From Bacteroidales bacterium Bact_13 (GTDB lineage Bacteria; Bacteroidota; Bacteroidia; Bacteroidales; UBA932): a DNA stretch of 43,408 nucleotides. The position numbers were made by a program, and so were the translations under genes. Each line of letters starts with the position of its first letter. Within the stretch, counting starts at the first letter, position 1. The stretch lies in assembly GCA_001602845.1 (NCBI GenBank), contig LUZE01000147.1, positions 1 through 43,408 on the forward strand. Reading direction: 5' to 3'. Below the pieces are notes generated by a model. That model was not told where the DNA came from, did no database searches, and saw only the letters and a program-made list of their open reading frames with translations. Shown here piece after piece: positions 34,453-42,335 of this stretch.

Positions 34453-34698
34453 TTACGTGTGCGGCAGTGCGCTGGCGCTCTGCCGCTCCTCCTTTCCATT
34501 AATCGATAGGAACGCTTCGAAGGCACCTATGGTGCCGGAGAAGGGTTCCACCCGATGGACGAAGGGCTGTGGAGGCATTCGTCCCTTGATGCAGGAACAG
34601 GCCTGAGGCCATGCCTCTTTTTTGCCCGCGCCACCCAATCCAATGGGCCGCAGTGAGTGCCCGACAACGCAGGCCCCGGCAGGATGGTGGCATGGCAC
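34453..34698 (-). CDS. Doubtful small ORF, hypothetical
   Basis: An 81-residue frame from an ATG. It ends in SGTIGAFEAFLSINGKEER, which is protein-like, but the start is Cys/His/Gly-rich. Much of it lies over the palindromes at 34461 and 34509. It may be a relic of a mobile-element gene or a spurious frame. No function is assigned. Confidence 0.25.
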   Translation of the reverse strand: MPCHHPAGACVVGHSLRPIGLGGAGKKEAWPQACSCIKGRMPPQPFVHRVEPFSGTIGAFEAFLSINGKEERQSASALPHT

Positions 34699-35046
34699 CG
34701 GACGGTTTCATCTCCCTAAATCATTACATTGATAGGATAGAACGATTATACGGAGAGTATCAATACCAGCAATGATAGTATGCCGTAAGTATAGAGGGAG
34801 TATATAAGCATTAGAGTGCCGGTATAAGGCGTGTAACGAGGAAATACTGCTCTCACAATCATTACGGGCAAGTATGTATTGCGCGGCAATCATAGAGACT
34901 GCTCCCAGCAAACGATCGCAATCATCACGACTGCCGTGCGGTCGTGCGCGTAGCGCTCGACCAGAAGGCTGGCGGAGCGCGGGCGCAGCCGGCGCGGAGC
35001 TCCGGCCGGAGGCCGGAAGAAAACAAAGTGCCTTGCTGCCGGAGGG

Positions 35047-35090
35047 CGGTTTCTGTTTGGAGGGCCTACAGCCCCGACAATCAGAAACCG
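35047..35090. repeat. Two-part stem-loop
   Basis: Outer arms CGGTTTCTG (35047-35055) and CAGAAACCG (35082-35090) are perfectly complementary; inside them GGGC and GCCC form a second short stem around CTACA. Two symmetric internal loops give a shape like a structured RNA or protein-binding site. Confidence 0.65.
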
Positions 35091-35247
35091 ACTGGAGGCT
35101 GCCCCGCCGCAGGCGCTTGCGCAGCAAGGGTTTCCCTTGGGGGTCAGGGGGATAGAAGATGTGCAAGTTTGCGCAGGGAGCCTGGGCGAGCGGAGCAATC
35201 TTGCACGCCGAGAGATGTACCGATGGCGACAAACGATGGCGAAAACA

Positions 35248-35296
35248 AACTGTCCCGTCCCACAATGGGAACAGGACAGTTGGGACAGTGGGACAG
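35248..35296. repeat. 48-bp repeat, left copy
   Basis: Begins AACTGTCCCGTCCCACAATG. A matching copy in direct orientation lies at 39670-39718, with about 42 of 48 positions the same. Each copy has an internal dyad (CTGTCC..TCCCA / TGGGA..GGACAG). They bracket the lipoprotein gene and the 85-residue gene. Confidence 0.75.
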
Positions 35297-35432
35297 ATTA
35301 CCCTTTTCCTCGGATGGAGCTTTAGATGGTGGTGCATTTCTGTATGAATACGAGAGGATGAATCTGCAAGGGGGACAGGATTACTACTGATAAAAAATAG
35401 ATAATCGATTGTGTATTATCCTAATAATTTCA

Positions 35433-35440
35433 TATTTTTG
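35433..35440 (+). promoter_or_regulatory. -7 box of the BACON/LRR lipoprotein gene
   Basis: TATTTTTG, a perfect TAnnTTTG. No nearer box exists before the ATG at 35709, so the leader would be about 265 bases. Confidence 0.55.
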
Positions 35441-35462
35441 TAAAGTCCTTCGGGACATTTAC
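35440..35462 (+). promoter_or_regulatory. 5' leader hairpin with UUCG tetraloop
   Basis: GTAAA (35440-35444) and GTCC pair with GGAC and TTTAC (to 35462) around a TTCG loop, with one bulged A. It begins at the expected transcription start. Confidence 0.6.
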
Positions 35463-35563
35463 ATATTGAAAGCGTTTAGCTTTATTCTTGTTTCAGAGAA
35501 TCTGGACAATTCGAGGATGACAAGGGATAGGGTTCGACGCTTGCATTGGCTATTTTGGGAGCA

Positions 35564-35591
35564 TTGCTCACAACATAGCAAGTGTGAGCAA
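35564..35591 (+). promoter_or_regulatory. Second leader hairpin
   Basis: TTGCTCACA (35564-35572) and TGTGAGCAA (35583-35591) are perfectly complementary across 10 bases, in the middle of the long leader. Confidence 0.6.
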
Positions 35592-35708
35592 ACCTGTCTT
35601 ATTCGTCATCCGGGCCGTCCAGAGCCTTCTGAAGGAATAATTCTAAGTTGGCTCACACTTTCTGTTTATGTAATAATGCTCATAGGGCCAGTGAGTGATG
35701 ACTTACCG

Positions 35709-38700
35709 ATGAAACGATCCTTCCTTTTCGTACCTTTTGCCTTAATCTTGGCATTCGTATTATTGTCCTGCGAGAAAGAAACTATATTATCGGTTGACCA
35801 ACAGTTGTTGACCTTTACTGAGGCGGGCGGTTCTCAAATTCTGTCTTTGACTGCCAATAAGCCTTGGACTGTCTCTTCAGATCAGTCTTGGTGTAAGGTA
35901 ACCCCAACTGCAGGAGAAGAAGCGGCCAGTAGTCGGATATCTGTTAACTGCGATTCAAACACGACCTATGATACGCGGTACTGTAATATCACTTTCACGT
36001 GCGCAGAATTGGTGAAGACAGTGTCTGTTACGCAGGATGAGAGCGACGGTATGCTCATTTCTCCGACGGAGTTTGATCTGTCCAATGATGCGCAACAGAT
36101 CAGCATTGAAGTGAAGGCCAATGTCAAATTTACGGTGGCGGTAGACGATGCCTGCAAGAGCTGGATTCGTCATAGCGCCACAAAGGGTCTTACCACCAGT
36201 ACTGTTATTCTGGATATATCCAAGAACGAAGACTATGATGGTCGTGAAGGTCACGTTACGATCAGTCAAACGGACGGCTCTCTCTTCTCCACGATCAAGA
36301 TCAAGCAGAGCCAGAACAATGGCTTGTTTATCACGACGCCGGAATATGAGCTCTCAAACGAAAGCCATCAGCTAAGTGTAGAAGTTAAGTCCAACATCAG
36401 CTTTGAGGTTACATCTGGCGCAAGCTGGATCAAGTATGTCGAGACCAAATCTTTGAATACTTCTTTCATTGTCCTGGACATTGAAGCAAATCAAGAATAC
36501 GACAAGCGTGAAGGCAAGGTCATTGTGAAACAGAAGGGTGGTGGCCTTGAAGGCGTCATTACGGTCAAACAGGATCAGAACTATGGCCTGATCATCACGC
36601 AGACCGAGTATGAATTGAGTAATGAGGCTCAAACGATAGATGTTGAGATTAAGCACAACGTTGAGTTCGATGTCGTCATCCCTGCCGATTGCAAAGGCTG
36701 GATTTCCAAGGTAACGACAAAGGGGCTGGAGACGAATACGATGACGTTCTCTATAGCGAAAAACGACACTTATGACAATCGCGAGGGAAGCATCACGTTC
36801 AAACAGAAGAATGGCAGTTTGAGCGGCACTGTAAAAGTGGTTCAGGCCCAAACAGACGGAATCCAGGTAGAGAAAGAAGCCTATTCGATTGACTCCAAGG
36901 GCGGCTCTGTTGAAGTCAATGTCAAGGCAAATGTCGATTACGAAACGACAGTTGATGATGCTGCAAAAGATTGGCTTTCTGTAGTGACAACGAAGGCGTT
37001 GAACCCTTCGAAGATTACCCTCAGCGTGGCAGTGAATGAGGATGAGCAACCGAGAGAAGGCAAGGTCTATGTCAAGCAGTCCAATGGCTCGGCTGAGGCT
37101 TCATTTATTGTAAAGCAAGCCGGTAAAAATACAATTACCGCGTCCTTCCACGACTTTGCGGCTTCATCGGTTGGAGATTCCTTCAGTGTGAATGTTGAGT
37201 CTACCCTCGAATTTGATGTTGTGATACCGAAAGATGCAACATGGCTTACTCTGGTCACAACGAAAGCGCCCTCCACTAAGACCTTGTCTTTCCTGATAGC
37301 AACGAATAAGACAACCAAGTCCCGTGTAGCAAAGATCCAGTTCGTTAATTCCAAGGAAGGATTGTCAGATACTCTTCTCGTGGAGCAGAATCCGGTCAAC
37401 GTGCCTGTCAATAATGAGATACTTTATACTTCAACAGATGGGGCAGTTGTGAATCCTTATCAGGCAGATGCGTTTAATTCAAAATTGGTTTCCAATTCTG
37501 TTGTTGACGGGAAAGGGTCTATCCGGTTCGATAAGGAAATCAAGAAAGCGGGTAATCAGGCATTCTATAATCGAACAAACTTGGTTTCCATCATTCTTCC
37601 AGAGGGCATAGAAGAAATTGGTGAAAGTACTTTTGATAATTGCTTACGTTTAGAAACAGCTCAATTACCTCAATCCGTCAACAAGATTGGAAGATATCCT
37701 TTTAAGAACTGCAGAAAACTTAAGGGATTGACTCTGCCCCAGGGTATTACTACTATTCCCGACGGATTGTTGTATGGCTGTTCAAGTGTCGATTCGTTAA
37801 TAGTGCCAGAGAGTGTTACAGAAATCGGCAAGCAGATCTTTTATGAGTGTAGTAATATAAAAACGATTGTCCTGCCTAAATCTTATGTCGGTCGTATTGA
37901 AGGGGAGATGTTTGCGAAATGCTCTAAACTTGAAGCCATTGAACTACCTGAAGGCATTACTTATATCGCGCCTTCTGCTTTCAGTGAATGCGGTAAATTG
38001 AAAGCTATTGAACTTCCACAAGGAATTACGGTTATTGAATATGACACCTTCTTCGGTTGTTCAAGCCTTGCTTCGATAAAGCTGCCTGAAGCACTGATCG
38101 AAATTGGAAGCCAGGCATTTATGCGGTGCTCAAGTCTCGAATCAATTCAGATCCCTAACAGTGTTTCTAAGTTGGGTTACGGGGCCTTTAGAGAATGCAT
38201 CAAGCTTGTTAATGCAAATCTGCCTGACGGGTTAACTCGGATTCCCGATCATCTGTTCTATCAGTGTTATAAGTTAAAGGATATCACGATACCCGAAGGA
38301 GTAACGTTTATCGGATACAATGCCTTTAATGCCTGTGAATCATTTACTACAATCACAATCCCTGAAGGCGTGGAAACCATTGAAAATGAGGTGTTCCAGG
38401 GTTGTAAAAATCTGGCGGAGGTTAAGTTGCCGAGTGGATTAAGGAGCATAGGATACTTCTCTTTTGCGCATTGTGTCTTTAAGACCATCGATATCCCGTC
38501 AGGAGTGACCTATATTGAATCTCATGCTTTCCGCGAATGCCCGAATCTTGAAAGTATCAGCTTGCCCGACGGGATTACGGTAATCAAAAACAATACTTTC
38601 TATGACTGCCCTAAATTGGCAACTGTTACTCTTCCGAAGAACCTTACCACTTTGGAATATGGTGCGTTCAATCAGTGTTATAGCCTGAAGACCATATCGA

Positions 38701-38987
38701 TTCCTGAGGGTGTCACAAGAATTGAGGGCAATGCGTTCAGTCAATGTAGGGCCATGGGAACAATCACAATACCTTCCACGGTCAGTTTTCTGGGTAATGA
38801 TGCGTTTAATGGATGCAGTGGCTTGAAAGAAATAAAATGTCTTCCGTCCACTCCTCCGACGTGTGAAAACAGTGGCGTTTTCGGCAATACGAACAACTGT
38901 CCTATCTATGTAAAGAGCAGTTCTGTGTCTGCTTACAAAGCAGCGGATTATTGGAAAGAGTACGCGGACAGAATTAAGAGCTTGTAA
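35709..38987 (+). CDS. Surface lipoprotein with six BACON domains and BspA-type leucine-rich repeats
   Basis: A 1092-residue predicted lipoprotein; the signal ends in VLLSC with Cys21 as anchor, which decides the ATG although the frame is open for another 100 codons upstream. Six BACON-like immunoglobulin domains follow at about 26-110, 113-202, 203-290, 291-383, 384-473 and 474-562, each about 88 residues. From about 600 to 1045 lie about 19 tandem LRR_5 (BspA) repeats of 23 residues, each opening with Cys and containing a pattern like IPEGVTxIGxxAF. A short cap follows. Such proteins are displayed on the cell surface and bind host or glycan ligands; the ligand is unknown. GC content is lower than the core. 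Confidence 0.9.
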   Translation: MKRSFLFVPFALILAFVLLSCEKETILSVDQQLLTFTEAGGSQILSLTANKPWTVSSDQSWCKVTPTAGEEAASSRISVNCDSNTTYDTRYCNITFTCAELVKTVSVTQDESDGMLISPTEFDLSNDAQQISIEVKANVKFTVAVDDACKSWIRHSATKGLTTSTVILDISKNEDYDGREGHVTISQTDGSLFSTIKIKQSQNNGLFITTPEYELSNESHQLSVEVKSNISFEVTSGASWIKYVETKSLNTSFIVLDIEANQEYDKREGKVIVKQKGGGLEGVITVKQDQNYGLIITQTEYELSNEAQTIDVEIKHNVEFDVVIPADCKGWISKVTTKGLETNTMTFSIAKNDTYDNREGSITFKQKNGSLSGTVKVVQAQTDGIQVEKEAYSIDSKGGSVEVNVKANVDYETTVDDAAKDWLSVVTTKALNPSKITLSVAVNEDEQPREGKVYVKQSNGSAEASFIVKQAGKNTITASFHDFAASSVGDSFSVNVESTLEFDVVIPKDATWLTLVTTKAPSTKTLSFLIATNKTTKSRVAKIQFVNSKEGLSDTLLVEQNPVNVPVNNEILYTSTDGAVVNPYQADAFNSKLVSNSVVDGKGSIRFDKEIKKAGNQAFYNRTNLVSIILPEGIEEIGESTFDNCLRLETAQLPQSVNKIGRYPFKNCRKLKGLTLPQGITTIPDGLLYGCSSVDSLIVPESVTEIGKQIFYECSNIKTIVLPKSYVGRIEGEMFAKCSKLEAIELPEGITYIAPSAFSECGKLKAIELPQGITVIEYDTFFGCSSLASIKLPEALIEIGSQAFMRCSSLESIQIPNSVSKLGYGAFRECIKLVNANLPDGLTRIPDHLFYQCYKLKDITIPEGVTFIGYNAFNACESFTTITIPEGVETIENEVFQGCKNLAEVKLPSGLRSIGYFSFAHCVFKTIDIPSGVTYIESHAFRECPNLESISLPDGITVIKNNTFYDCPKLATVTLPKNLTTLEYGAFNQCYSLKTISIPEGVTRIEGNAFSQCRAMGTITIPSTVSFLGNDAFNGCSGLKEIKCLPSTPPTCENSGVFGNTNNCPIYVKSSSVSAYKAADYWKEYADRIKSL

Positions 38988-38991
38988 CCGG

Positions 38992-39007
38992 CCTATTATA
39001 GAATAGG
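38992..39007 (+). terminator. Possible hairpin after the lipoprotein gene
   Basis: CCTATT and AATAGG form a 6-bp stem with loop ATAG, 5 bases after the stop. No T-tract follows; it may protect the 3' end. Confidence 0.35.
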
Positions 39008-39040
39008 CGTCCATGTGGCCCCAAGAAATGGAACATGGAT

Positions 39041-39081
39041 AAAAAAAACGCCTCCAAGAGCTTGTGGCTCCTGGAGGCGTT
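39041..39081 (-). terminator. Strong terminator of the 85-residue gene
   Basis: AACGCCTCCA (39047-39056) pairs with TGGAGGCGTT (39072-39081), continued by GAGC/GCTC inside. On the minus strand it is followed by eight T residues (39041-39048), 21 bases past the stop of the 39103 gene. Confidence 0.85.
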
Positions 39082-39102
39082 AATTACAATTCGCCTGGTT
39101 CA

Positions 39103-39360
39103 TTACTTGAGCAGATGATGGCCATATTTGTCAGTAAAGACTCTTTGCATAGCGTCGCCACGTTCATCGTCTGTACGATCGTAAGCGGCCTTGAAAACTC
39201 GCCTTACCGAATAATACGGCTGGGGGAAAGCGAAGTTCCTATTAATCCATGCGATTACTTCATCGCATGTCATTGTGCGACCATCTTTAAACAGTTCAAG
39301 AGCAAGGTCTGCTAGGGAACGATACATTTGTTCTCTGAGTTCATGATAATCTATTATCAT
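39103..39360 (-). CDS. Small protein of unknown function
   Basis: An 85-residue protein, starting MIIDYHELREQMYRSLADL, with a helix-turn-helix-like middle part (LFKDGRTMTCDEVIAWINRN) and a basic stretch YYSVRRVFKAAYDRT. The ATG at 39358-39360 is preferred because the longer frame upstream shows no pattern. The family is not recognised. It has a strong terminator of its own and converges with the lipoprotein gene. The two share an interval bracketed by direct repeats. Confidence 0.6.
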   Translation of the reverse strand: MIIDYHELREQMYRSLADLALELFKDGRTMTCDEVIAWINRNFAFPQPYYSVRRVFKAAYDRTDDERGDAMQRVFTDKYGHHLLK

Positions 39361-39763
39361 ATAAAATAAAAAATAATAAGTTGCATATGGGAATATCCAC
39401 AACATGCTGGTGGTGATAAGGTTACTCAAAACCTCATCACTGCTTATTAAAACTGCTCTCAATAGAACCAAGCAATAACTCAAAGAACTGTGGGTATTGC
39501 TCCACCTAAAAGTGGTGCAAAGACGAAAACAAAAGTAGCAATTATTTTCATTTTCGCAAAACAATGGCTCTTAACCGAATTGTTCTGCGGATGAGTGTTT
39601 GATCATAGATATATACCATAAATGCCGGTGTTGGAGCAGGTCAAAGGGGCACTGAAAAAGGCAGAATACAACTGTCCCGTCCCACAGTGGGAACAGGACG
39701 TTTGGGACTGCGAGACAATAGTTCTACGTGTTTTGACTCTCTAAAACAGCTGGAGAAGCCTGC
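39361..39763. other. Interval upstream of the small gene, ending at the R-M system
   Basis: About 400 AT-rich bases. The only clear element is the right copy of the 48-bp repeat (39670-39718). A 23-codon frame on the minus strand (39480-39551) would encode a hydrophobic peptide, without further support. Confidence 0.5.
39670..39718. repeat. 48-bp repeat, right copy
   Basis: Begins AACTGTCCCGTCCCACAGTG and is in the same orientation as the copy at 35248-35296, 4.4 kb away. The end is more diverged (GTTTGGGACTGCGAGACA). Confidence 0.75.
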
Positions 39764-40681
39764 TTATTGAAACCGTTCAGGGTAAAGAGAACGTAATATA
39801 GCGTCCCTATAGACATTCCCTTCGGGTAGGTCTAACGAGGAGAAAGCCTCTTGAACTTTATATACGGTAGTTGCATATTCTTCAATTAGCCCTAGAGGAG
39901 TAATAACACCGTCAGTTGGTAATGCAATTGCATCATAAGAGATAAAATGAATGGAAGCTGCTTGCGAAGGGAAAGTGGGCAGTTTCCATTTTCCCCCTAA
40001 TCGATTTAATACGCGCTCAAATACAGGAGCGGGAGCCACAAAATACAAACCGGACTTACATAGCTCCTCTCTTTGGAGAACTTGTCCTTTATAAATAATT
40101 TGAGGAATAATACGCTTCGAAACATTCTCCCAATTCAGGCCTAGAGTATCTTTCACAATAGCCCTGTTCATCAGTAATTCGGATCTTGCGTATTGATATG
40201 ACCCAGTAGTATCTATTGTTTGTACTTCTATGGCTGTTATTTCCTCTAATTCTCCGGAACTGTTCAATAGGGCAAGAATCCAGTCTACAAAATAAGATCC
40301 AACTCCTTGGCGTTGTGGTAATCTTAATTCTCCTCCCCATCCTTTGCCAAAGACAGCTACAGCACCGCCTTCTTGTCGGGCACGAATTACTGCTCTTCGA
40401 CCTGCGTACAACCTCGCCTCCTTTTTAAATGCCATTTTTGCTATGGTAGATAGCAGCTTATAGTTATCTGCATACAATCTGTTCGGACAACAAATAACGT
40501 TCTTTGATCCTTCTGAAACTTGCCGAACAGCACATACGCCAGAAATAGATTTATCTCGAGAAAGAGTTTTAGTGCAGGGGGCACCAATAAAAGGACAGTT
40601 CTTTCGCATCGCTGCTTCAAAAGCAGCGTTTGAATGGTCGGATGCGTTATAACCGAAAAACTCAGAAATAAAACCAGACAT
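39764..40681 (-). CDS. NotI-family type II restriction endonuclease
   Basis: A 305-residue nuclease of the NotI family. Cysteines at 29, 36, 50 and 64/65 (CPFIGAPC, SGVC, ICCP) are the family-typical metal-binding set, which in NotI holds a structural iron. The nuclease core has Asp133 (YFVDWILALL) and Glu152/Gln154 (AIEVQTID), the D...ExQ version of the PD-(D/E)xK site that I recall for NotI. The ATG at 40679-40681 comes 3 bases after the stop of the methyltransferase gene, so the pair forms one operon. The cognate site of NotI is GCGGCCGC; the target here may differ. It is AT-richer than the core, consistent with transfer. Confidence 0.85.
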   Translation of the reverse strand: MSGFISEFFGYNASDHSNAAFEAAMRKNCPFIGAPCTKTLSRDKSISGVCAVRQVSEGSKNVICCPNRLYADNYKLLSTIAKMAFKKEARLYAGRRAVIRARQEGGAVAVFGKGWGGELRLPQRQGVGSYFVDWILALLNSSGELEEITAIEVQTIDTTGSYQYARSELLMNRAIVKDTLGLNWENVSKRIIPQIIYKGQVLQREELCKSGLYFVAPAPVFERVLNRLGGKWKLPTFPSQAASIHFISYDAIALPTDGVITPLGLIEEYATTVYKVQEAFSSLDLPEGNVYRDAILRSLYPERFQ

Positions 40682-40684
40682 ATA

Positions 40685-41863
40685 TTAGAGTACAGACTTG
40701 ATGGATTCTCCAACAGCTTTTGCCAATAAAGGAGGTACGGCGTTTCCAACCTGCTCAAATTGTTCTGCTATACTTCCTAAAAACTCAAAATGGTCAGGGA
40801 ACGACTGAACGCGTGCAGCTTCCCTAACAGTAAAAGCTCGATCTTGTTCATAATGGAAATAGGCTCCCCAATGAGGATCGCATTTCGTCAAAATTGTGGA
40901 AGCTAATCCATTTGGATTAACTCTCCCATATCTCATAGTATGATCTGAACGCCTAGCTAGTTTCATTCCCTTAGGAAGCAAATCAAAAGGAATCTTTGTC
41001 CAGTTTTCTCCAGGGGCTATGTATTTGAGCCGCTCCATATTGACGGGAGAGAGCCTTGATGCTTCGTGGTTTAGGACTCCTATTGATCCTGTCCTGGCGC
41101 GACGTTGGAAATCGGAGAATGGCTCACAACGGTACTGTTTGATCTTTGCCCCTTTTTCGCCATTCATTAATGCCGGAAGGTCGCCAATTGCTTCATATAC
41201 AGTAGTGAACTTAGCCTGCGCTGTCTCAGAGGGGATTTTGACGAGTTGCTTGCCCCCAAAAGTTGTCGTAAAATTTGGTTTTATTGGGGCGTGAAATATG
41301 GGGTCAGGGAAAGCCGAGGATGGAAGTTCCTCGCCTTTTTTGCCGATTATGATTGTTCTCCAACGCATTTGGGGCACTCCATAGTAAGCAGCGCCTAGAA
41401 TGTGTACATCGGCTACATAACCCAAACCACCAAGAGCCTCCAAAATTGCATGAAGAGTGGCGCCATGTTCAAATGACACCAGGCCGGGAACATTCTCGAT
41501 TAGTATCATCTTGGGCTCAAAAGCGGCAACAAAACGAAGATACTCCTTAAACAAATGATTTCGATCATCCAAAATGCTTCTAACGGGAGCGTTAATCGAG
41601 AAGCCCTGGCAAGGAGGCCCTCCTGCTAGTAAATCTAGGTCGCCCTTGTTTAATCCAAGGTTCTCGCGAATTACTTCAGCATCTAAACTCCGAATATCAG
41701 CGGTTTCAACAAGTGTATTTATATGGTTGTGCTTATAAGTGCTTGCGTGGATAGGGACAATCTCATTGGCAAAAAGACAATGAAAACCTGCCTCTGACAA
41801 ACCTTCAGATAGCCCTCCAGCGCCAGCAAAGAGGTCAATGGACGTCAAATCGTTAATAGGCAT
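40685..41863 (-). CDS. DNA (cytosine-5)-methyltransferase of the R-M system
   Basis: A 392-residue C5-cytosine methyltransferase that should protect the host from the adjacent nuclease. Motif I IDLFAGAGGLSEG (9-21), motif IV GGPPCQGFS (81-89) with catalytic Cys85, motif VI ENVPG (123-127), motif VIII-like QMRWRTIII near 166, motif IX-like REAARVQSFPD near 348, and motif X QVGNAVPP (371-378) are all present. The target-recognition domain lies at about 190-330. It is first in the operon, with -7 box TAACTTTG 26 bases upstream, so methylation is made before the nuclease. No controller protein is seen. Whether the site is GCGGCCGC is inferred from the nuclease only. Confidence 0.93.
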   Translation of the reverse strand: MPINDLTSIDLFAGAGGLSEGLSEAGFHCLFANEIVPIHASTYKHNHINTLVETADIRSLDAEVIRENLGLNKGDLDLLAGGPPCQGFSINAPVRSILDDRNHLFKEYLRFVAAFEPKMILIENVPGLVSFEHGATLHAILEALGGLGYVADVHILGAAYYGVPQMRWRTIIIGKKGEELPSSAFPDPIFHAPIKPNFTTTFGGKQLVKIPSETAQAKFTTVYEAIGDLPALMNGEKGAKIKQYRCEPFSDFQRRARTGSIGVLNHEASRLSPVNMERLKYIAPGENWTKIPFDLLPKGMKLARRSDHTMRYGRVNPNGLASTILTKCDPHWGAYFHYEQDRAFTVREAARVQSFPDHFEFLGSIAEQFEQVGNAVPPLLAKAVGESIKSVL

Positions 41864-41889
41864 TTATCAGGAAGTTCAAACTAGTCGGT

Positions 41890-41897
41890 CAAAGTTA
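41890..41897 (-). promoter_or_regulatory. -7 box of the R-M operon
   Basis: TAACTTTG on the minus strand, a perfect TAnnTTTG, 26 bases before the methyltransferase ATG. The 193-base gap to the toprim fragment holds nothing else clear. Confidence 0.6.
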
Positions 41898-42182
41898 ACA
41901 ATTAATTCGTTAAGTAAGGACACAAATAGAACGCTTTGGCTCAAGGAGGACGATTATAATAGCCCACTTTGAAACTAGAAACTTTTGACATGAAAGCATC
42001 TGTAAATATGCGCATATAGTAAGGGACTCACTACCCAAATATCAAGTGAATGACAATCATAGCAGTTCCAACTCAAAATCATCGATCAAACCCTCCAGCT
42101 GAGCATGGTATTTCGGATCAACGTACTGCGCCGCCTTCAGGAAGGCTTCGCAATGCTGGTGGTGTCTCTCTTCGGCGGTGAG

Positions 42183-42203
42183 ATCCCCGGTCAAGCCGGG
42201 GAT
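42183..42203. repeat. Palindromic repeat inside the toprim fragment (copy A)
   Basis: Arms ATCCCCGG and CCGGGGAT flank TCAAG, followed by GACG. Read in frame on the minus strand it adds V-I-P-G-L-T-G-D-L to the protein. Confidence 0.8.
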
Positions 42204-42314
42204 GACGGGAGCGGAGCACCGGGTACGGATGAGCCAGTCGGCGATGTCGATATGGTTGGCGAAGTCTTCAGGGGTGGCGCTTTGCTGGAGGATGGGGCTG
42301 ACGGTGATGTCGAG

Positions 42315-42335
42315 ACCCCCGGTCAGGCCGGGGGT
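42315..42335. repeat. Palindromic repeat inside the toprim fragment (copy B)
   Basis: Arms ACCCCCGG and CCGGGGGT flank TCAGG, followed by GACG. In frame it gives V-T-P-G-L-T-G-G-L. Both copies have the same reading phase. Confidence 0.8.

Larger units (their letters stand above)
34380..35432. other. GC-rich, hairpin-dense region without convincing genes
   Basis: About 1.05 kb. It contains nested stem-loops at 34461-34486 (7-bp arms GCGGCAG/CTGCCGC), 34509-34549 (10-bp outer arms with one mismatch, 6-bp inner arms GGCACC/GGTGCC), and 35047-35090, a tract rich in ATAG/GTAT between 34727 and 34890, a pair GTGCAAG/CTTGCAC around 35161-35207, and the first copy of the 48-bp direct repeat at 35248. 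Frames of 60-209 residues on both strands have no protein-like pattern except perhaps 34453-34698. It resembles, from memory and without proof, the intergenic mob/tra (oriT-type) DNA of Bacteroides conjugative transposons. Confidence 0.4.

Noticed and set aside
34708-35337. A 209-codon minus-strand frame in the GC-rich region
   Set aside because: It has low-complexity composition with Pro, Arg and Cys runs, no initiation signals and no family resemblance; hairpins dominate the region.
39480-39551. A 23-codon minus-strand frame for a hydrophobic peptide (MKIIATFVFVFAPLLGG start)
   Set aside because: It looks like a small membrane peptide, but no promoter, SD or homologue is evident, so it was not called.
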